A DNA stretch of 64,000 bases, from the NCBI GenBank assembly GCA_045226335.1, contig JBGVCH010000002.1:1-64000 (forward strand), read 5' to 3'. This DNA is from RUG11272 sp045226335 (GTDB lineage Bacteria > Bacillota > Clostridia > Christensenellales > Aristaeellaceae). Numbering within the stretch: position 1 is the first letter of the stretch; each line of letters starts with the position of its first letter. The notes below the pieces were generated by a model. That model ran no database searches. It was not told the origin of the DNA and saw nothing but the letters and a program-made list of their open reading frames with translations. A program made the translations under genes and the position numbers. Below are positions 16,254-25,688 of the stretch, piece after piece.

Positions 16254-19200
16254 ATGCGAAAGCTTGTTTTCATTCTGACCGCCGCGCTGCTGGTCCTCAT
16301 TCTCCCGGCCGCCCTGGCAGAGACGGAGGAGAAAGCCCTGACGGTGATGGTGTACCTCACCGGCAGCAACCTGGAATCCTCCTCAGGCCTGGCCACGGAG
16401 GACGTACGGGAAATGCTGCGGTCCGGGTATGACCGGGAGCAGGTGAACGTGGTACTCCTCACCGGAGGCTCCACCAAATGGGTCTCCGGGTTCCCCGTGG
16501 ACGCCACCGGCCTGTACGTCCTGGACCGGGTTTCCCGCCCCACGGAGGTGGAGCGTTTCCCGCTGATGAACATGGGCGACGCCGACACCCTCTCCTTTTT
16601 CATGCGCACCTGCCAGGAGCGGTTCCCGGCGGAAGCTTACATCCTGATCCTCTGGGACCACGGCGGCGGGCCGCTGCTGGGGGTCTGCTCGGACCGCCTC
16701 CACGACAAGGACGCCCTCTCCCTGGCCGAGCTGGGGCAGGCCCTGGCGGACAGCGGCTTCTCCAAGGACCGGAAGCTCCGGCTCATCGGCTTTGACGCCT
16801 GCCTCATGGGCGCGCTGGAGGTGGCCACGGTCTGCGCGCCTTACGCGGACTACATGGTGGCCTCCCAGGAGCTGGAGCCCGGCATCGGCTGGAACTACCG
16901 TTTCCTCCGGGATCTCGGGGCGGACGCGGACGGCGCGGAGATCGGCCGGCAGATCATCCGGCACTACTTCGAAGGCGCCGAGCGGGAGATCCGCAAGGGA
17001 ACCCCCGTGACCCTCTCCTGCATCGACCTGAGTCGGATCGACGCGCTGAACCGCGCGCTGAGTCCGCTGTTCCGCGGTCTGGCCGACAGCCTCGACGACC
17101 GGAGCTATGCCCGGTACTCCGTCAGCCGGCAGGCCTCAGCCTCGGTGGCCCGCTCCTCTGGCCGGGAGTATGACCTGGTGGACCTGCGCTCCCTGCTGAC
17201 GCACTACGGCGAGCTCTCGGGCACGGACCCAGCGGAGGCCATCGACGCCCTGGACGCCGCCGTCGTCAGCCAGCAGAGTACAGTGGACGGCCTCACGGGC
17301 CTCACGGTCTACTTCCCCTTCTACAACAAGGAGGAGTATGCCGCGGACTGGGGAAGCCGGTACGCGGGCATCAGCGCTTTCCCGGATTACGCGGACTGGA
17401 TCCGGGGCTTCGGCGGCATTCTCACCGGCGAGGCCCTGACGGACTGGCGGATCGCGGAGGTAGAACAGGAAGAAGACCAGCCCGGCGTCTTCACCCTGTA
17501 CCTCACGCCGGATCAGCAGGAGAGCTTTGTCTCGGCGGAACTGCTGGTGCTGACCCACTATCCGGGCTACGGCTATGTCCTGGCCAACCGCTTCGGGGAC
17601 ATCGACATGGACCGGCACGGCATGCTGACGGCCACCATCGACAACCAGTGCCTGTATCCCATCGGCCGGGACGGGGAAATCCTGAACTACGAGGTGCCCT
17701 TTCGGGAAGTGGACGGCTTCTATCTCCTCCGGGCCCAGGTCCACAGGAACTACCTGCTGTACGACGACGACTGGATCCGCTGGGCGGACTTCCGCCTGCG
17801 GGAAAACCCGGAAACCGGCCTGCTGGAGATCGTGGACGCCTTCTTCGTGGAGGACGACGACTTCCCCGGGCGCAACGAGGTAGACTTCAGCGTATGGGAG
17901 AGCATCTATTTCGTCGTGCACTTCACGGAGCCCCTCCGGGATGAGCAGGGCCTTCTGCTGCCCTTTGACCAGTGGGATGACAGCGGCGAGCGCTGGCTCA
18001 TGTACGGATTCTCCGTGGATCAGCTGGCGGGATTCGGCTTCAGGCCCGCCGCCTCCAGCGCGGCACAGCGCTGCGCCTGCTTCCAGATTCTGGACGTGCA
18101 GGGCAATCTGGCTGTCAGCGAACTAATCCCCGTCGTCAACCCCAATGTGACCGCGATCCCCCTGGAAGAGACGCTGGTGGACAGCGAGGTCCTCGGCGTC
18201 GTCCTGGGCCAGGTCCAGGTCAACCGGACCGAAGTGGACAGCGGCATCACCCTCTCCATGACCATGGAGAACCGGCTGGACCGGAAGATGACCGTCTACG
18301 TCCAAAACATCCGGACCGATCAAATCTTCCTGACGCAATATGCGTCCGACAGTCTTGGGTCCTATGTCGTCCTGAACCCCGGCGAGGTCAAGCCCGTCGA
18401 CTGGACGCTGCCCATCGGGCATCTGCGGTACACGGGCTGTCAGTCGATCTCCGGCCTCAGCCTCGAGTTCGAGGTCACCATGGCCGACCCGGGCGACGAT
18501 CCGCCGCCGGTGGACGCCGGCCACAGCACCGGCTCCGGCAAGTGGCTGTATGACACGGGCTTTGACACGCAGCTCGACCTCTCCGGTCTGATCGAGCCCC
18601 TGCCCGAAGAGCCGCTGACAACCGCGAAAAACGGCGGACTGCATCTGGATGTGTACAGCTGCCGCGTGGAAGAGGACGGCAGTCTGGTCCTCCATGTGGG
18701 CCTGCGGAACCGGACCGGGCAGTTGGTGGACAGCAGCCTTTTCGGCAGCATCAACGGCCACTGTTTCGGCACCAGGGCGGCCTTCAGCGGCGCCGCGGAC
18801 GCGCATCCCTCCTTCACCCTCCGGCACGGGCAGGACTGGTACGGCCTGATCCGGTTCAGCGCGGGGCCCAGCATCAGTATGAAGATGATGGAATCCGACA
18901 ACTTGTACCGGGACACTGTCCTCATTCTGGTTGATCTGGACACCATGCCGCTTCAGAGCGAAGAACTGTTCCTGGACTACGGCATCCGGCTGGTGGGCGA
19001 GATCACCCTGCATCTGACGTGCACATCCGCTGACGACGCCCAGAACAGCCATGCCCTGACGCTGACGGTCCGCCTGAAGGAACCGCTGGACTACGCCGCG
19101 GCCCGGGGCATCGAGATCCCGCCCAGTCCGGAGGACCGAATGGTCATCTCCACCGCCGACTCCCGCATTTGGCTGGACGCCATCCGGATCACGGAGGAAA

Positions 19201-19565
19201 AAGTGATCGCGGTTTACGACTGGCAGAATCTTTCGGATGACTTCCTCATGTTCACGTTCTTCAACGTTGGCATCGGGCCGGAGATCAGCGGGGTCGATTT
19301 TGCGTCCATCGACCTGCGCCAGTATGATGTGATGTATGTTTACCCCGGAGAGACCGCCAGAATCACCTGTGTGTACACTCCGGAGGCCAGCCCCCTGCCG
19401 CTGACAGAGCTCCGGCTGAGCGTTCCCATGCCTGTCCGGGACCCGGACTATCTGATGCGCTACAACCGTCAGCCGGCGTTCACGGTCCGCTTTAATGCCC
19501 CGGTGACGGCGCCCTGCATCCTCACCGACGGGTTCACCGTCATCCCGGAGACCGACAGTCCGTAA
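16254..19565 (+). CDS. Secreted clostripain-type (C11) cysteine protease with long C-terminal region
   Basis: This 1,103-residue protein has a signal peptide (VFILTAALLVLILPAALA). The C11 peptidase domain covers about residues 28-420. The catalytic His136 lies in LWDHGGGP and the catalytic Cys183 in GFDACLMG. The remaining roughly 680 residues look like several beta-rich extracellular domains I cannot name. No sortase motif, membrane anchor or S-layer repeat is seen at the C-terminus. Clostripain relatives cleave after arginine or lysine and often process themselves. A GAGGAGGG ribosome site supports the ATG at 16254. A bidirectional terminator follows. Confidence 0.85.
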   Translation: MRKLVFILTAALLVLILPAALAETEEKALTVMVYLTGSNLESSSGLATEDVREMLRSGYDREQVNVVLLTGGSTKWVSGFPVDATGLYVLDRVSRPTEVERFPLMNMGDADTLSFFMRTCQERFPAEAYILILWDHGGGPLLGVCSDRLHDKDALSLAELGQALADSGFSKDRKLRLIGFDACLMGALEVATVCAPYADYMVASQELEPGIGWNYRFLRDLGADADGAEIGRQIIRHYFEGAEREIRKGTPVTLSCIDLSRIDALNRALSPLFRGLADSLDDRSYARYSVSRQASASVARSSGREYDLVDLRSLLTHYGELSGTDPAEAIDALDAAVVSQQSTVDGLTGLTVYFPFYNKEEYAADWGSRYAGISAFPDYADWIRGFGGILTGEALTDWRIAEVEQEEDQPGVFTLYLTPDQQESFVSAELLVLTHYPGYGYVLANRFGDIDMDRHGMLTATIDNQCLYPIGRDGEILNYEVPFREVDGFYLLRAQVHRNYLLYDDDWIRWADFRLRENPETGLLEIVDAFFVEDDDFPGRNEVDFSVWESIYFVVHFTEPLRDEQGLLLPFDQWDDSGERWLMYGFSVDQLAGFGFRPAASSAAQRCACFQILDVQGNLAVSELIPVVNPNVTAIPLEETLVDSEVLGVVLGQVQVNRTEVDSGITLSMTMENRLDRKMTVYVQNIRTDQIFLTQYASDSLGSYVVLNPGEVKPVDWTLPIGHLRYTGCQSISGLSLEFEVTMADPGDDPPPVDAGHSTGSGKWLYDTGFDTQLDLSGLIEPLPEEPLTTAKNGGLHLDVYSCRVEEDGSLVLHVGLRNRTGQLVDSSLFGSINGHCFGTRAAFSGAADAHPSFTLRHGQDWYGLIRFSAGPSISMKMMESDNLYRDTVLILVDLDTMPLQSEELFLDYGIRLVGEITLHLTCTSADDAQNSHALTLTVRLKEPLDYAAARGIEIPPSPEDRMVISTADSRIWLDAIRITEEKVIAVYDWQNLSDDFLMFTFFNVGIGPEISGVDFASIDLRQYDVMYVYPGETARITCVYTPEASPLPLTELRLSVPMPVRDPDYLMRYNRQPAFTVRFNAPVTAPCILTDGFTVIPETDSP

Positions 19566-19572
19566 CGCACTA

Positions 19573-19640
19573 AAACCCGCGGAGCAAAAGACCCAGGCCG
19601 CGCCCAGAGGCAAAGCCGGGTCTTTTTGCGCCGCGGGTTT
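19573..19640. terminator. Nested bidirectional terminator between convergent genes
   Basis: The outer stem AAACCCGCGG/CCGCGGGTTT (19573-19582 with 19631-19640) encloses an inner stem AAAAGACCC/GGGTCTTTT (19586-19594 with 19618-19626). Each has A and T tracts on its ends, suiting the clostripain gene and the converging repeat-protein gene. Confidence 0.75.
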
Positions 19641-19655
19641 CCCACCGATTGGGGG

Positions 19656-22600
19656 TTACGGCGTCTCCCCAACCGGCGGGACCCAGTTGATGTGATTCTT
19701 GTCGCAATACTTCCGGACGTAGCTGTCGGGTTCCGCCATAACGGTGAAACCCTCCGGCACGGTGTATTTCCCTGTCGCGGGATCATATGCGGTCATGAAG
19801 GCCGTGCGGTTGATCTGCGTGACGCCGGCCGGGATCGTGACGGACATCAGCGGCGTCCGGGCAAACGCGTACGCGCCGATCTCCCGGAGCCCTTCCGGCA
19901 GCCGGACCTCTTCCAGGCTTCCGCAGTTGTAGAACAGCTCGTCGCTGATCGCCGTCAGGCCCTCCGGCAGCGTCACGCGGACCAGTTCCGACGCGGCAAA
20001 GGCGTTGTGCCGGATCTCCGTGACGCTGTCCGGGATCTCCACCGAGCGCAGTCCGGCACAGGCAAAGGCGAAGGCGTCGATCACCCGGGTGCCCTCCGGG
20101 ATCGCGTAGGCTGTTTCCGTCCGGGCCGCCGGGTAAACCATCAGCCTCCCCTCCCCGGGACAGAACAGCACGCCGTCCGCCAGGCTGAACACCGGGTGAT
20201 CCTCCGATACATCGATCTCCTTCAGCATGGCGCAGCCGCCGAAAGCCCCCGCGCCGATCTCCGTCAGGCTGTCCGGCAGGCTCAGGCGGATCAGCCCGCA
20301 GCAGCAGAACGCTTCCTCGCCGACGACCGTCAGGGTTGCCGGAAGCCGGATCTCCGCCAGGGATTCGCAGTCGGCGAAGGCTTCCTCATCAATGGCGGTC
20401 AGGCCCTCCGGGAGGGTGACCTCCGCGAGGGTCCCGCAGCCCTTGAAGGTCCTCGGGCCGATCTCTGTGATCCAGCCCGGGAGAACGATCCGCCCAAGGC
20501 TTTCGCACCCGGAAAAGGCCTCCTGTCCGATCTCCGCCACGCTGCCGGGGATCTCCGCGGCCGCCAGGGACGCGCAGCCCGAAAAGGCGCGGTTCCCGAT
20601 CCGGGTGACGCCTTCCGGGATCACGATCCCCGCAAGACGGCCGCAGTTCCGGAAGGCGCGGTCCCCGATGGCGGTGAGGCGCTCCGGCAGCCGGACCGTT
20701 TCGAGGCCCGCGCAGCCCTCAAACATCTCGAGACCGATCTCCGCCAGACCCTCCGGCAGCGAGACCTCCTTCAGGCCCGCGCAGCCGTAGAACAGGCCGG
20801 CGCCCACGTCCGTCAGGCTCTCCGGGACGGTGACCCGCTCCAGGCGGCCGCACCCGTTGAAGGCGTAATCTCCGATGGCCGTCAATCCGTCTGGCAGGGT
20901 CGTCTCCGCGAGGGCCTCGCACCGGTTGAAGGCATGCTCGCCGATGGTTTTCACATTGTCCGGCACCGTGATCCGCCGGAGGTTTTTGCAGCCGTTGAAG
21001 GCGTAATCGCCGATGGCGGTCAGGCCGGCCGGGAGGTCGATGGCCTCCAGGGCGACGCAGCGGCTGAAGGCGTATTCGCCGATGACCGTCACCCCCGCCG
21101 GGATCGTGACGGCGGTCAGGGCTTCGCAGTTGAGGAAGGCCTCCGGGGGAATAGCCGTGACCGTGTCCGGGAGCGTGGCCTCCGTCTTGCCCCTCGGGAA
21201 GCACACCAGGACCGTCTGATCCCGGTCGTACAGCACACCGTCCACGGAACTGTAGGCCGGATTCTCCGGCGCCACCGTGATCTCCGTCAGCGCGTCGCCG
21301 CAGTTGAACGCCCCGACACCGATGCGGACCGCGCTGGCCGGGACCCGGACGGCGGTCAGGCTGTCGCACCCGAAGAAGGCGTACTCGCCGATCTCCGCCA
21401 CGCCCTCCGCCAGATACACTTCCTTCATGTCGACACAGTAGATGAAGGCCTGCCGCCCGATACGGGCCGCGCTGCCGGGGATGGCGATCCGCTCCAGGCA
21501 GGCGCACCGGGAGAACGCCTCGGCACCGATGGCCGTCACCCCTTCCGGGATGACAGCCTCCGCCAGGGAGCCGCAGTTGAGGAAAGCGCCGTCGCCGATG
21601 ACCGTCAGCCCATCCGGCAGGGTGATCCGCTCCAGCTCGCCGCAATCGGCAAAGGTCCGGACCTCCAGGCGGGACACATCCCGGGGGATCGCGATCGTCT
21701 TCAGGCCCGTTTCGCGGAAAGCCTCGCTTCCGATCTCCGTCACGCCCTCCGGCAGAGCGATTTCCGCCAGGTCGCCGCAACCCCGGAACGCCGCGTCTCC
21801 GATCCGGGTCAGACTGTCCGGCAGGGTGACTTCCCGCAGGTAGATACAGCCCGCGAAAGCACGGTTCGCGATGCGGGTCGCGCCATCCCGGACCGCCACG
21901 GTTTCTCCGCCCGGCGCGAAGAGCAGCGCGGTGGCCCCGCCGTCTCCGTACACCACCCCGGCCTCGGTGAAATAGGCCGGGTTCTCCGGCGCGACGCGGA
22001 TGTCCGTCAGGCCGTAGCAGCCGGCAAAGACCCCCTCCCCGATGGACGTGACGCCGGCCGGGATCAGCATTTCCTCCAGTCCCCCGCACCCACGGAAGGC
22101 GCCGGCTCCGATCGATCGCACGCTCCCGGGGATGACGGCTTCCGCGATCTTTTCGCAATACGCGAAGGCGTTGGCCCCGACGGCCGTCACGCCCTCCGGG
22201 ATCACGGCCTCCTCCAGCGCGCAGTTCTCAAAGGCGCTCTCGCCGATGGCCATAAGACGCCCTCGGACGGCGACGTCCCGGAGGCTGTCGCACCGGGCAA
22301 GCAAGCCGTCGCTCACCTCACTGATCCCGGACGGCAGCGTGGCGCTCTCCAGGCTCCGGCACTGGAAGAAGGCGTACGGGCCGATCTCCGCCACGCTGTC
22401 CGGAACGGTGACCTCCAGGAGGCCGCAGTTCGCAAAGGCGCGGGCCCCGATCCCTTTCAGCCCCGCCGGCAAGCTGATGCTCCTCAGCTCCGCGCAGTAG
22501 GAAAACGCGTCACCGCCGATCTCCCGCAGCCCCTCCGGCAGCTCCACCCGTGTCAGGAAGCCGTCGCCCGCAAAGGCGCTTTCCGGCAGGACGGTGACAG

Positions 22601-23492
22601 CGCCGTTCAGCCGGCACGAGATCAGGTCGTCCCGGTACGCCAAGGCGTAAGGCGCCAGGGACGCGACCCAGTCCGGCAGTACAAAGTCCCGCAGGCCCTC
22701 CCCCGGCAGCACGGCGATCAGCTGCAGGTCGCTCTTCCGGTAAAGGATGCCGTCCCGCAGGCCGAAGCATGGGTGGTCCGGGGAGATGTCGATCTCCCGG
22801 AGCTCCGGACAGCCTGCGAAGGGGTTGCCGGTGATCTCCGTCACGCTGTCCGGTATGTTGACGCGAACCAGGCCGCCGCCGCTCAGCCCCATGGCCCGGA
22901 TGGTCTTCACGCCCTCCGGGAGCGTGATCTCCTCCAGGCTGTTCCAGCCGCTGAAGGCGCCCTCGCCGATGACCTCCGTGCCGGGCCGCACCGCACAGCG
23001 AGCCTGATCGGCATCCCCCACGAAGGAGACGGCGCGGCGTCCGGCGATGTCGTAGAGGATGCCGTCCTCCACCTCGAAGCAGGTGTTGGCCGGATCCACG
23101 TCGGTAAAGGTCCTGCCGCAACCGTCCGCGATCTGCGTCACGTGCGCCGGGATCCGGAGGCCGGAAGGCGCATCCACCGCGTTGAAGCAGCTCAGTTTGC
23201 CCACCGCCGTCACCGGGATGCCGTCGATCTCATCCGGCACGTCCTCCGGGGCCTCGCAGTACGACACATCCACCAGCTCCGCCGTGCCGTCCGGCAGCAG
23301 CACATACGCCACGGATCCGCTCTTGAAGGGACCGCGGGACCAGCGGATGTCCTCATATCTGTACGTGAGGAAAGGGCCGTCGGATTCCCAGATCATCCAT
23401 CCCGACGGTTCCGTCAGCGGGACCTCCGCAAATACCACGGCCGCGGTCATCAGAAACAGCAGTGAAAAACCAAGCATGATCATTCTTTTCAT
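19656..23492 (-). CDS. Secreted BspA-type leucine-rich repeat protein
   Basis: A 1,278-residue surface or secreted protein. The signal peptide is MKRMIMLGFSLLFLMTAAVV with cleavage likely after VFA. From about residue 75 to the end it is built of LRR_5 (BspA-type, Treponema pallidum-like) repeats of about 23 residues with the core LPxGLxxIGxxAFxxC. At least five interruptions carry a 'DGxLY' hairpin insert such as VDGVLYDRD and ADGVLFCPG. No membrane anchor, sortase signal or dockerin is visible at the C-terminus. Such proteins mediate adhesion or polymer binding. The gene has its own promoter and a leader of nearly 200 bases. Confidence 0.9.
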   Translation of the reverse strand: MKRMIMLGFSLLFLMTAAVVFAEVPLTEPSGWMIWESDGPFLTYRYEDIRWSRGPFKSGSVAYVLLPDGTAELVDVSYCEAPEDVPDEIDGIPVTAVGKLSCFNAVDAPSGLRIPAHVTQIADGCGRTFTDVDPANTCFEVEDGILYDIAGRRAVSFVGDADQARCAVRPGTEVIGEGAFSGWNSLEEITLPEGVKTIRAMGLSGGGLVRVNIPDSVTEITGNPFAGCPELREIDISPDHPCFGLRDGILYRKSDLQLIAVLPGEGLRDFVLPDWVASLAPYALAYRDDLISCRLNGAVTVLPESAFAGDGFLTRVELPEGLREIGGDAFSYCAELRSISLPAGLKGIGARAFANCGLLEVTVPDSVAEIGPYAFFQCRSLESATLPSGISEVSDGLLARCDSLRDVAVRGRLMAIGESAFENCALEEAVIPEGVTAVGANAFAYCEKIAEAVIPGSVRSIGAGAFRGCGGLEEMLIPAGVTSIGEGVFAGCYGLTDIRVAPENPAYFTEAGVVYGDGGATALLFAPGGETVAVRDGATRIANRAFAGCIYLREVTLPDSLTRIGDAAFRGCGDLAEIALPEGVTEIGSEAFRETGLKTIAIPRDVSRLEVRTFADCGELERITLPDGLTVIGDGAFLNCGSLAEAVIPEGVTAIGAEAFSRCACLERIAIPGSAARIGRQAFIYCVDMKEVYLAEGVAEIGEYAFFGCDSLTAVRVPASAVRIGVGAFNCGDALTEITVAPENPAYSSVDGVLYDRDQTVLVCFPRGKTEATLPDTVTAIPPEAFLNCEALTAVTIPAGVTVIGEYAFSRCVALEAIDLPAGLTAIGDYAFNGCKNLRRITVPDNVKTIGEHAFNRCEALAETTLPDGLTAIGDYAFNGCGRLERVTVPESLTDVGAGLFYGCAGLKEVSLPEGLAEIGLEMFEGCAGLETVRLPERLTAIGDRAFRNCGRLAGIVIPEGVTRIGNRAFSGCASLAAAEIPGSVAEIGQEAFSGCESLGRIVLPGWITEIGPRTFKGCGTLAEVTLPEGLTAIDEEAFADCESLAEIRLPATLTVVGEEAFCCCGLIRLSLPDSLTEIGAGAFGGCAMLKEIDVSEDHPVFSLADGVLFCPGEGRLMVYPAARTETAYAIPEGTRVIDAFAFACAGLRSVEIPDSVTEIRHNAFAASELVRVTLPEGLTAISDELFYNCGSLEEVRLPEGLREIGAYAFARTPLMSVTIPAGVTQINRTAFMTAYDPATGKYTVPEGFTVMAEPDSYVRKYCDKNHINWVPPVGETP

Positions 23493-23687
23493 GATATTGC
23501 CTCCTCCGGGGACTTCTCAGAATCTGCGGAAAACCGGCGGGACCGCTGTCCCGTTTTCAACCGGCGGGAGGGTCCGTGTCGCGCGTTTTGACGACGCGGC
23601 CGCTCCCTCCCCGGCTGATTGGCTTTGCGGCGTCAAACCGCACGGCGATTCACTTCACGCTTCCCGCGGGCATGGATTTCTGCCTCT

Positions 23688-23716
23688 ATTTTACCATAGG
23701 AAGCCGAATGCCGCAA
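23688..23716 (-). promoter_or_regulatory. Sigma-A promoter of the leucine-rich repeat gene
   Basis: On the minus strand TTGCGG and TAAAAT are separated by 17 bases. The leader to the start codon is about 190 bases. In it I see only a small hairpin (CGGGAC/GTCCCG, about 23540-23555) and a repeated CAACCGGCGGGA-type word. The 405-base gap 23493-23897 otherwise holds only this promoter and the next one. Confidence 0.6.
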
Positions 23717-23816
23717 GCGCCAATCCGCATCATGTGCGCAGGATTTGCAAGTGCTCACATCGCAACAAATGATAACTGAAAAGACATGTTTGAGAAAATG
23801 TGACCAAATTCTACAT

Positions 23817-23844
23817 TTGATAAACAGATTCGAGCATGTATAAT
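23817..23844 (+). promoter_or_regulatory. Promoter of the sugar transporter operon
   Basis: TTGATA and a perfect TATAAT are 16 bases apart in a locally AT-rich stretch. About 53 bases of leader follow, ending in an AAGGAGG ribosome site seven bases from the ATG. Two related words, ACATGTTTGAGAAAATG and ACATTTGATAAACAG, flank or overlap the -35 region and could be a regulator site, perhaps for the AraC-type protein encoded downstream. Confidence 0.72.
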
Positions 23845-23897
23845 GTTGACAACGAGCAGCAGCACGTCTGCTCAAAAACAAATAAGGAGGCACAAAC

Positions 23898-25616
23898 ATG
23901 AGGAAGTTCCTGGCTGCACTGTTGACCCTGTGCCTGGTGGCCTCTCTCGCGGTTGCGTTCGCGGATGAGCCCATCACCCTGACCGCTTTCCGCGGCGATC
24001 CCGGCGATCAGCCCACGGAAGACAACAAGATTTACAAGCTGATCGAGGAAACGTTTGGTGTGAAGTTCAACATCACCTTCCTCACCGGTGACCTGGACGA
24101 GACCCTGGGCCTCAAGATCATCGGCAAAGACTATCCGGACCTGTTCGACGGCGGCAACAGCGCTGACCTGATCATCAACGGCGGCGCCCTGATCAACCTG
24201 ATGGACTACATCAGCCCCGAGAAGACCCCCCGTCTGTGGGCCCACATCGAGCCCCAGAAGGCACGCCTGATCGAGAAGGATGCCGAGGGCAATGACGTCC
24301 TCTACATCATCCCGAACTACGGCCTGACCGACGGCGATCAGATCGTCCTGTCCGTGGGCGGCCCCGCCTTCTTCATCCAGAAGCAGGTCCTGGCCTGGGC
24401 CGGCTATCCGCAGATCAACACCGTGGACGAGTACTTCGATCTGCTGGAGCGGTTCATCGCTGCCAACCCCACCGATGAGAACGGCACCCCCTATGTCGGC
24501 TTCGACATCCTGTGCGAAGACTGGCGTCACTTCTGCCTGATCAACCCCGTGCAGCACCTGATGGGCCGCCCCAACGACGGCGAGGTGTACATCTGCGTCA
24601 CCCCCCAGAACTACGAAGTGACCGGCAACGATCCCTCTGTGGAATTCAAGACCGAGACCTTCATCGACAAGCCCTATGCCAAGGCTTACTATCAGAAGCT
24701 GAACGAAGCTTATCAGGCCGGCCTGATCAAGCAGAGCACCTTCACCATGAGCTATGACCAGTACATCGCCGACATCTCCAGCGGCATCGTTCTGGGCATG
24801 TTCGACCAGGCTTGGGACTTCGGCACCGCTTCCGCCGCCCTGTCCGACGCCGGCAAGTATGACCGCACCTATGTGGCTCTGGACCTCGTGTATGATCCCG
24901 ACGACGTGGACGGCGCCGAAATCGAGCCCAACTACGTGAACGGCTCTCTGCCGAACGTCCGCCGCGGCTTCGGCATCTCCGTGACCTGCCCCGATCCCGA
25001 GCGTGTCATCATGATGTGGGAAGAGCTCCTCTCCGACGAGTGGCAGCTGATCCTGAACTGGGGCATCGAGGGTGAAGACTACTACATCACTGAGGACGGC
25101 CGTCTGAACATGACCGCCGAGCAGTATGCCAACACCCAGGACGCCGCCTGGAAGCTCGCCAACAAGGCGGACGCCATCTTCCAGTCCAGCCCCAAGAAGC
25201 AGGGCTACATCCTGAACGACATCCAGGTTGGCGACAAGGTCGTCAAGGCCGGCAACTGCTGGGAGCCCGGCAACCAGCCCGAGATCGTCTTCGGTCTGAT
25301 GAACGACTATGACAAGGCCTTCCTGGCCGCCTACGGCTACAAGACCTGGGCCGACTTCGTGACCCCGCCGATCGAACTGGCTCCCTATGGCGAAGCCTGG
25401 CAGATCGACTACACCCCCGTTGAGACCGCTCATGACAACTTCCTGAAGGTTCAGGACGTGCGTCTGCCCGAGCTGATCATGTGCTCTCCCGCCGAATTCG
25501 ACGCCAAGTGGGACGCCTTCGTGGAAGAGATCAAGCCCTATGCCGACGAGTTCGCCGCCTACATGCAGGATGCGGTCGTCGTTGAGGCTCACAAGGTTCT
25601 CGACAACGCCGAGTAA
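23898..25616 (+). CDS. Extracellular solute-binding protein of an Lpl-type ABC importer
   Basis: This 572-residue protein resembles LplA-type binding proteins for oligosaccharides. A signal peptide (MRKFLAALLTLCLVASLA) is followed by mature sequence starting near DEPITLTAFRGD. No good lipobox is seen: the only Cys of the leader is inside the hydrophobic core, so signal peptidase I cleavage after VAFA seems likely. That is unusual for a Gram-positive binding protein. Codon choice (more CGT, GCT and TCT than neighbours) and the strong ribosome site point to high expression. The two permease genes follow, separated by a terminator-like hairpin. Confidence 0.88.
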   Translation: MRKFLAALLTLCLVASLAVAFADEPITLTAFRGDPGDQPTEDNKIYKLIEETFGVKFNITFLTGDLDETLGLKIIGKDYPDLFDGGNSADLIINGGALINLMDYISPEKTPRLWAHIEPQKARLIEKDAEGNDVLYIIPNYGLTDGDQIVLSVGGPAFFIQKQVLAWAGYPQINTVDEYFDLLERFIAANPTDENGTPYVGFDILCEDWRHFCLINPVQHLMGRPNDGEVYICVTPQNYEVTGNDPSVEFKTETFIDKPYAKAYYQKLNEAYQAGLIKQSTFTMSYDQYIADISSGIVLGMFDQAWDFGTASAALSDAGKYDRTYVALDLVYDPDDVDGAEIEPNYVNGSLPNVRRGFGISVTCPDPERVIMMWEELLSDEWQLILNWGIEGEDYYITEDGRLNMTAEQYANTQDAAWKLANKADAIFQSSPKKQGYILNDIQVGDKVVKAGNCWEPGNQPEIVFGLMNDYDKAFLAAYGYKTWADFVTPPIELAPYGEAWQIDYTPVETAHDNFLKVQDVRLPELIMCSPAEFDAKWDAFVEEIKPYADEFAAYMQDAVVVEAHKVLDNAE

Positions 25617-25634
25617 TTCCGGTCATTGAACACC

Positions 25635-25670
25635 CAGAGGGGAGAGGTTCTTCTCTCCCCTCTGATTTTT
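25635..25670 (+). terminator. Terminator-like hairpin between binding protein and permease genes
   Basis: A perfect 12-bp stem (CAGAGGGGAGAG/CTCTCCCCTCTG) with a six-base loop is followed by ATTTTT. It begins 18 bases after the binding-protein stop and ends 18 before the permease start. It probably allows partial read-through or protects the upstream mRNA end, giving more binding protein than permease. Confidence 0.8.
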
Positions 25671-25688
25671 CAGAAAGGGGCTATGGAC

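Noticed and set aside
20200..22600. Regularly spaced repeats resembling a CRISPR or tandem repeat array
   Set aside because: The spacing equals about 23 codons and the units are degenerate at DNA level, as expected of coding leucine-rich repeats.
19626..23465. A 1,279-codon plus-strand open frame opposite the leucine-rich repeat gene, with repeated units
   Set aside because: The repetition comes from the LRR coding sequence on the other strand. The minus-strand reading has a signal peptide and classic repeats; the plus reading has neither.
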